9,234 nucleotides of DNA, from assembly GCA_947625985.1 (NCBI GenBank), contig CANQQF010000038.1, positions 1 through 9,234 of the forward strand, written 5' to 3'. Below, one piece after another: positions 7,805 to 9,234 of the stretch. Numbering within the stretch: the first letter of the stretch is position 1; the number at the start of each line of letters is the position of its first letter. The notes under the pieces were generated by a model. That model was not told the origin of the DNA and searched no databases. It saw nothing but the letters and a program-made list of their open reading frames with translations. The stretch comes from an uncultured Clostridia bacterium. Its GTDB lineage: Bacteria; Bacillota_A; Clostridia; TANB77; CAG-508. The position numbers and the translations under genes were made by a program.

Positions 7805-8317
7805 ATGGCAAAGCAAATCAAAGAAGAATATAAAATTTTTATGAAAGACATTGAAAAAAATTTTAAAAATAAGGATGACTTAGAATATTTAAAGCAAAGA
7901 ATACAAAAATTAATGGATAAGGTAATAAATGAATTAAACAACATCGAATTTAAACTTAATGAAAAGGAAGAAAGTATACAAGAGATTATGGATAAACAAG
8001 AAAAAATGGAGACTAAAGTTGAAAGAATACAAAAAGTTTTGGACAACATAGAAAATGATATATATGCAGATGAAGGATTTGACTTTGAGATTGTATGTCC
8101 ATACTGTAATAATGATTTTATAATAGATGTTGATGAAAATAGTACAGAAGTTAAATGCCCAGAATGTAATAATATAATAGAATTAGATTGGTCAGGAAAT
8201 GTAGAAGGAGAATGGGATATGGAAGATTATGAAGATTATGAAGGTTGTGATGGAAGTTGTTCAGAATGTCCAGGTTGTGATGACGTAAAATTATCTGATG
8301 AAGATGATGATATGTAG
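7805..8317 (+). CDS. Coiled-coil and zinc-ribbon protein, CD1247-like
   Basis: Resembles the uncharacterised clostridial proteins found next to efp and known from C. difficile CD1247; this assignment is from memory and context. Residues 1-88 are highly charged helix with heptad-like spacing, probably a coiled coil. A zinc ribbon follows with CPYC (Cys98, Cys101) and CPEC (Cys118, Cys121). The tail is very acidic and holds a second cluster, Cys148, 152, 155 and 158 (C-x3-C-x2-C-x2-C), which could bind another metal. It ends in LSDEDDDM. No membrane segment is present. ATG 7805 (170 aa) is preferred because AAGGG at 7791-7795 lies nine bases before it. GTG 7799 in the same frame would add two residues and cannot be excluded. 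No strong separate promoter is seen, so it probably depends on readthrough from efp. Function unknown. Confidence 0.88.
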   Translation: MAKQIKEEYKIFMKDIEKNFKNKDDLEYLKQRIQKLMDKVINELNNIEFKLNEKEESIQEIMDKQEKMETKVERIQKVLDNIENDIYADEGFDFEIVCPYCNNDFIIDVDENSTEVKCPECNNIIELDWSGNVEGEWDMEDYEDYEGCDGSCSECPGCDDVKLSDEDDDM

Positions 8318-8374
8318 AGATATTACAATATAATTACAAAAGAATAACATTATGATGACATCCTCAGAAAAATA

Positions 8375-8411
8375 TTGATATTAAAGATATTAATTGATAA
8401 AATAATATCAA
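8375..8411 (+). promoter_or_regulatory. Promoter with inverted repeat upstream of the pilin-like gene
   Basis: TTGATA at 8375-8380, a 17-base spacer and TAAAAT at 8398-8403 form a fair sigma-A promoter. A perfect 9-bp inverted repeat (TTGATATTA at 8375-8383 and TAATATCAA at 8403-8411) spans the core promoter and could be an operator. In such AT-rich DNA this can also arise by chance. Confidence 0.5.
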
Positions 8412-8439
8412 GTAAATATCAAAAAAGGAGGAGCCACAA

Positions 8440-8796
8440 ATGAGAGATGAAAAGGGAATAACTTTGATATCACTTGTAGTTACTATAATACTTTTATTGA
8501 TATTGTCAGCTATTACTATAGGAATGTTAACAGGTGAAAATGGTGTGTTAAATGAAGCAACAAAAGCGAACGTGGCTACTAGTGAAGCAGATGTAAAAGA
8601 AAAAATCCAACTAGAAATGCTAGGAAGCTGTAATATAGATGGAACAGTAAATTTTACAGAGCTAAAAAATAACTTAGAGAAGAATTTGGGAGTAACAAAT
8701 ATAACTGAAAGTGTTGGAGTGAAATTACAGTTCGAGTTAGATGGATATGAAATAGAAGTTAATATAGATGGTGTTATAACAGTTACTGAAAAATAG
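8440..8796 (+). CDS. Type IV pilin-like (pseudopilin) protein
   Basis: 118-residue protein with a class III (prepilin) leader. The short hydrophilic MRDEKG should be cut after Gly6 by a prepilin peptidase. The mature N-terminus ITLISLVVTIILLLILSAIT then forms the hydrophobic helix that packs pilus filaments. Position +5, normally Glu, is Ser11. The helix continues amphipathically (about 30-60, LTGENGVLNEATKAN), followed by a small C-terminal domain with probable strands (LQFELDGYEIEVNIDG). There is only one cysteine (Cys65), so no disulfide loop. AAGGAGG at 8425-8431 is a perfect ribosome binding site eight bases before the ATG. The gene stands alone between its own promoter and terminator, with no pilus ATPase or platform gene nearby. 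Short proteins of this pattern, with LTGENG after the helix, are frequent in gut Clostridia; their role is unclear. Confidence 0.85.
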   Translation: MRDEKGITLISLVVTIILLLILSAITIGMLTGENGVLNEATKANVATSEADVKEKIQLEMLGSCNIDGTVNFTELKNNLEKNLGVTNITESVGVKLQFELDGYEIEVNIDGVITVTEK

Positions 8797-8825
8797 ATTA
8801 CTATAAAATATAGGTTATAATATAT

Positions 8826-8868
8826 AAAAAGAACACAAATTCATTATAAGGATATTGTGTTCTTTTTT
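8826..8868 (+). terminator. Intrinsic terminator of the pilin-like gene
   Basis: A 13-bp perfect stem (8826-8838 with 8855-8867) with core GAACACAA and TTGTGTTC, a 16-base loop and a T-run at 8863-8868. It lies 29 bases after the stop codon. Confidence 0.88.
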
Positions 8869-8908
8869 ATTGTGTAAAAATAAATTTATTTAAAATTATA
8901 AAAATAGG

Positions 8909-8937
8909 TTGCATAATTTACAAAAAACATGTATAAT
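8909..8937 (+). promoter_or_regulatory. Promoter of tRNA-Trp
   Basis: TTGCAT at 8909-8914, a 17-base spacer and a perfect TATAAT at 8932-8937. Transcription should start near 8944, about 15 bases before the mature tRNA 5' end. Confidence 0.8.
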
Positions 8938-8958
8938 AATTAACAGTTGAAATTTTAT

Positions 8959-9033
8959 AGGGGTATAGTGTTAATGGTAGCACATCGGTCTCCAAAACCG
9001 CCTGTGAGGGTTCGAATCCTTCTACCCCTGCCA
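8959..9033 (+). tRNA. trnW: tRNA-Trp (CCA anticodon)
   Basis: Full cloverleaf of 75 bases with encoded 3' CCA. The acceptor stem AGGGGTA (8959-8965) pairs with TACCCCT (9023-9029), and the discriminator G9030 is usual for bacterial tRNA-Trp. The D stem pairs 8968-8971 with 8980-8983, and the D loop carries GG at 8976-8977. The anticodon loop CTCCAAA at 8990-8996 has anticodon CCA at 8992-8994. The T arm has stem 9006-9010 with 9018-9022 and loop TTCGAAT. One oddity: the first anticodon-stem pair (27-43) is T8985 with C9001, a mismatch. The gene has its own promoter and terminator. CCA reads only UGG, so it gives no sign that UGA is recoded. Confidence 0.97.
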
Positions 9034-9037
9034 AAAA

Positions 9038-9075
9038 AAAACATACAAAACGCTAAAACGGATTTTGTATGTTTT
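9038..9075 (+). terminator. Intrinsic terminator of tRNA-Trp
   Basis: A perfect 13-bp stem (AAAACATACAAAA at 9038-9050 with its complement at 9063-9075) and a 12-base loop. The T-rich 3' arm serves as a short T-run. It begins five bases after the CCA end. Confidence 0.8.
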
Positions 9076-9234
9076 ATATTTATTAAAGTAGTAAATTTAT
9101 AATAGTAATGCAAATAAGGCCCACAAAAACTTGCCTACACAAATTTAAATAAAATTGTAGGAAAGTGTAGTATTATTGAATTAATAAATTTTTAAATCAT
9201 CTTAGGAAATCCTCAGATAATTTTCTTAATTCAT
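9076..9234. other. AT-rich region without a supportable gene
   Basis: No open frame of useful length lies on the + strand. On the minus strand an 11-codon open stretch reads ELRKLSEDFLR and stops at 9199-9197. It could be the end of a gene entering from the right, but is too short to call. CCTACA at 9134-9139 pairs with TGTAGG at 9156-9161. Read on the minus strand, that hairpin is followed by CAAG and five T, a weak terminator-like arrangement. Confidence 0.4.

Noticed and set aside
8329..8334. TATAAT box after the zinc-ribbon gene
   Set aside because: No -35 box at the right distance; the 8375-8403 promoter fits better.
8959..9234. tRNA-Trp 3' end as an integration (attachment) site
   Set aside because: No repeat of the tRNA 3' end and no integrase gene are visible in the remaining 200 bases, so there is nothing to support an inserted element.
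1..9234. CRISPR array, insertion sequence, phage or other mobile element
   Set aside because: No regularly spaced repeats, transposase or integrase motifs, or terminal inverted repeats were found. Gene content is mostly housekeeping and base composition is uniform.

Overview
The window reads as ordinary chromosomal DNA of a very A+T-rich Gram-positive bacterium, most likely an uncultured gut-type Clostridia lineage. The evidence is AGA-dominated arginine codons, strong AGGAGG-type ribosome binding sites, a Firmicutes-type PheS carrying a four-cysteine insert, the order M24 peptidase - EF-P - zinc-ribbon protein familiar from clostridia, and a pilin-like protein with a KGITLISLVV leader. All confident genes lie on the + strand.

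Left part (1-4606). A small membrane protein, possibly cut by the window edge, ends in an intrinsic terminator at 200-224. A near-consensus promoter (247-275) then starts an apparent four-gene operon: an unknown 127-aa protein, pheS (phenylalanyl-tRNA synthetase alpha), an unknown 102-aa protein and pheT (beta). It closes with a long hairpin terminator (4543-4606). The two unknown genes, one of which separates pheS from pheT, are the least explained part of the window. I see no T-box leader.

Middle part (4608-8317). A promoter directly behind that terminator drives a YqeG-type HAD phosphatase, a type IV prepilin peptidase and an M24 Xaa-Pro peptidase. An extended -10 promoter (7084-7112) adds transcription of efp (elongation factor P). 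A 16-bp terminator-like hairpin follows, and its T-run touches the ribosome binding site of a coiled-coil and zinc-ribbon protein with an extra Cys-rich acidic tail.

Right part (8318-9234). A single pilin-like gene has its own promoter and terminator and is a plausible substrate of the prepilin peptidase 2.5 kb upstream. Then come tRNA-Trp (CCA anticodon) with its own promoter and terminator, and about 160 bases without a supportable gene.

I see no mobile element, CRISPR array or obvious new multi-gene system. The most interesting points are the unknown genes inside the pheST operon, the pairing of a prepilin peptidase without the Cys motif with a pilin lacking Glu5, and the terminator that abuts a ribosome binding site. 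Several starts given here are internal to the longest open frame because the ribosome binding site decides them.
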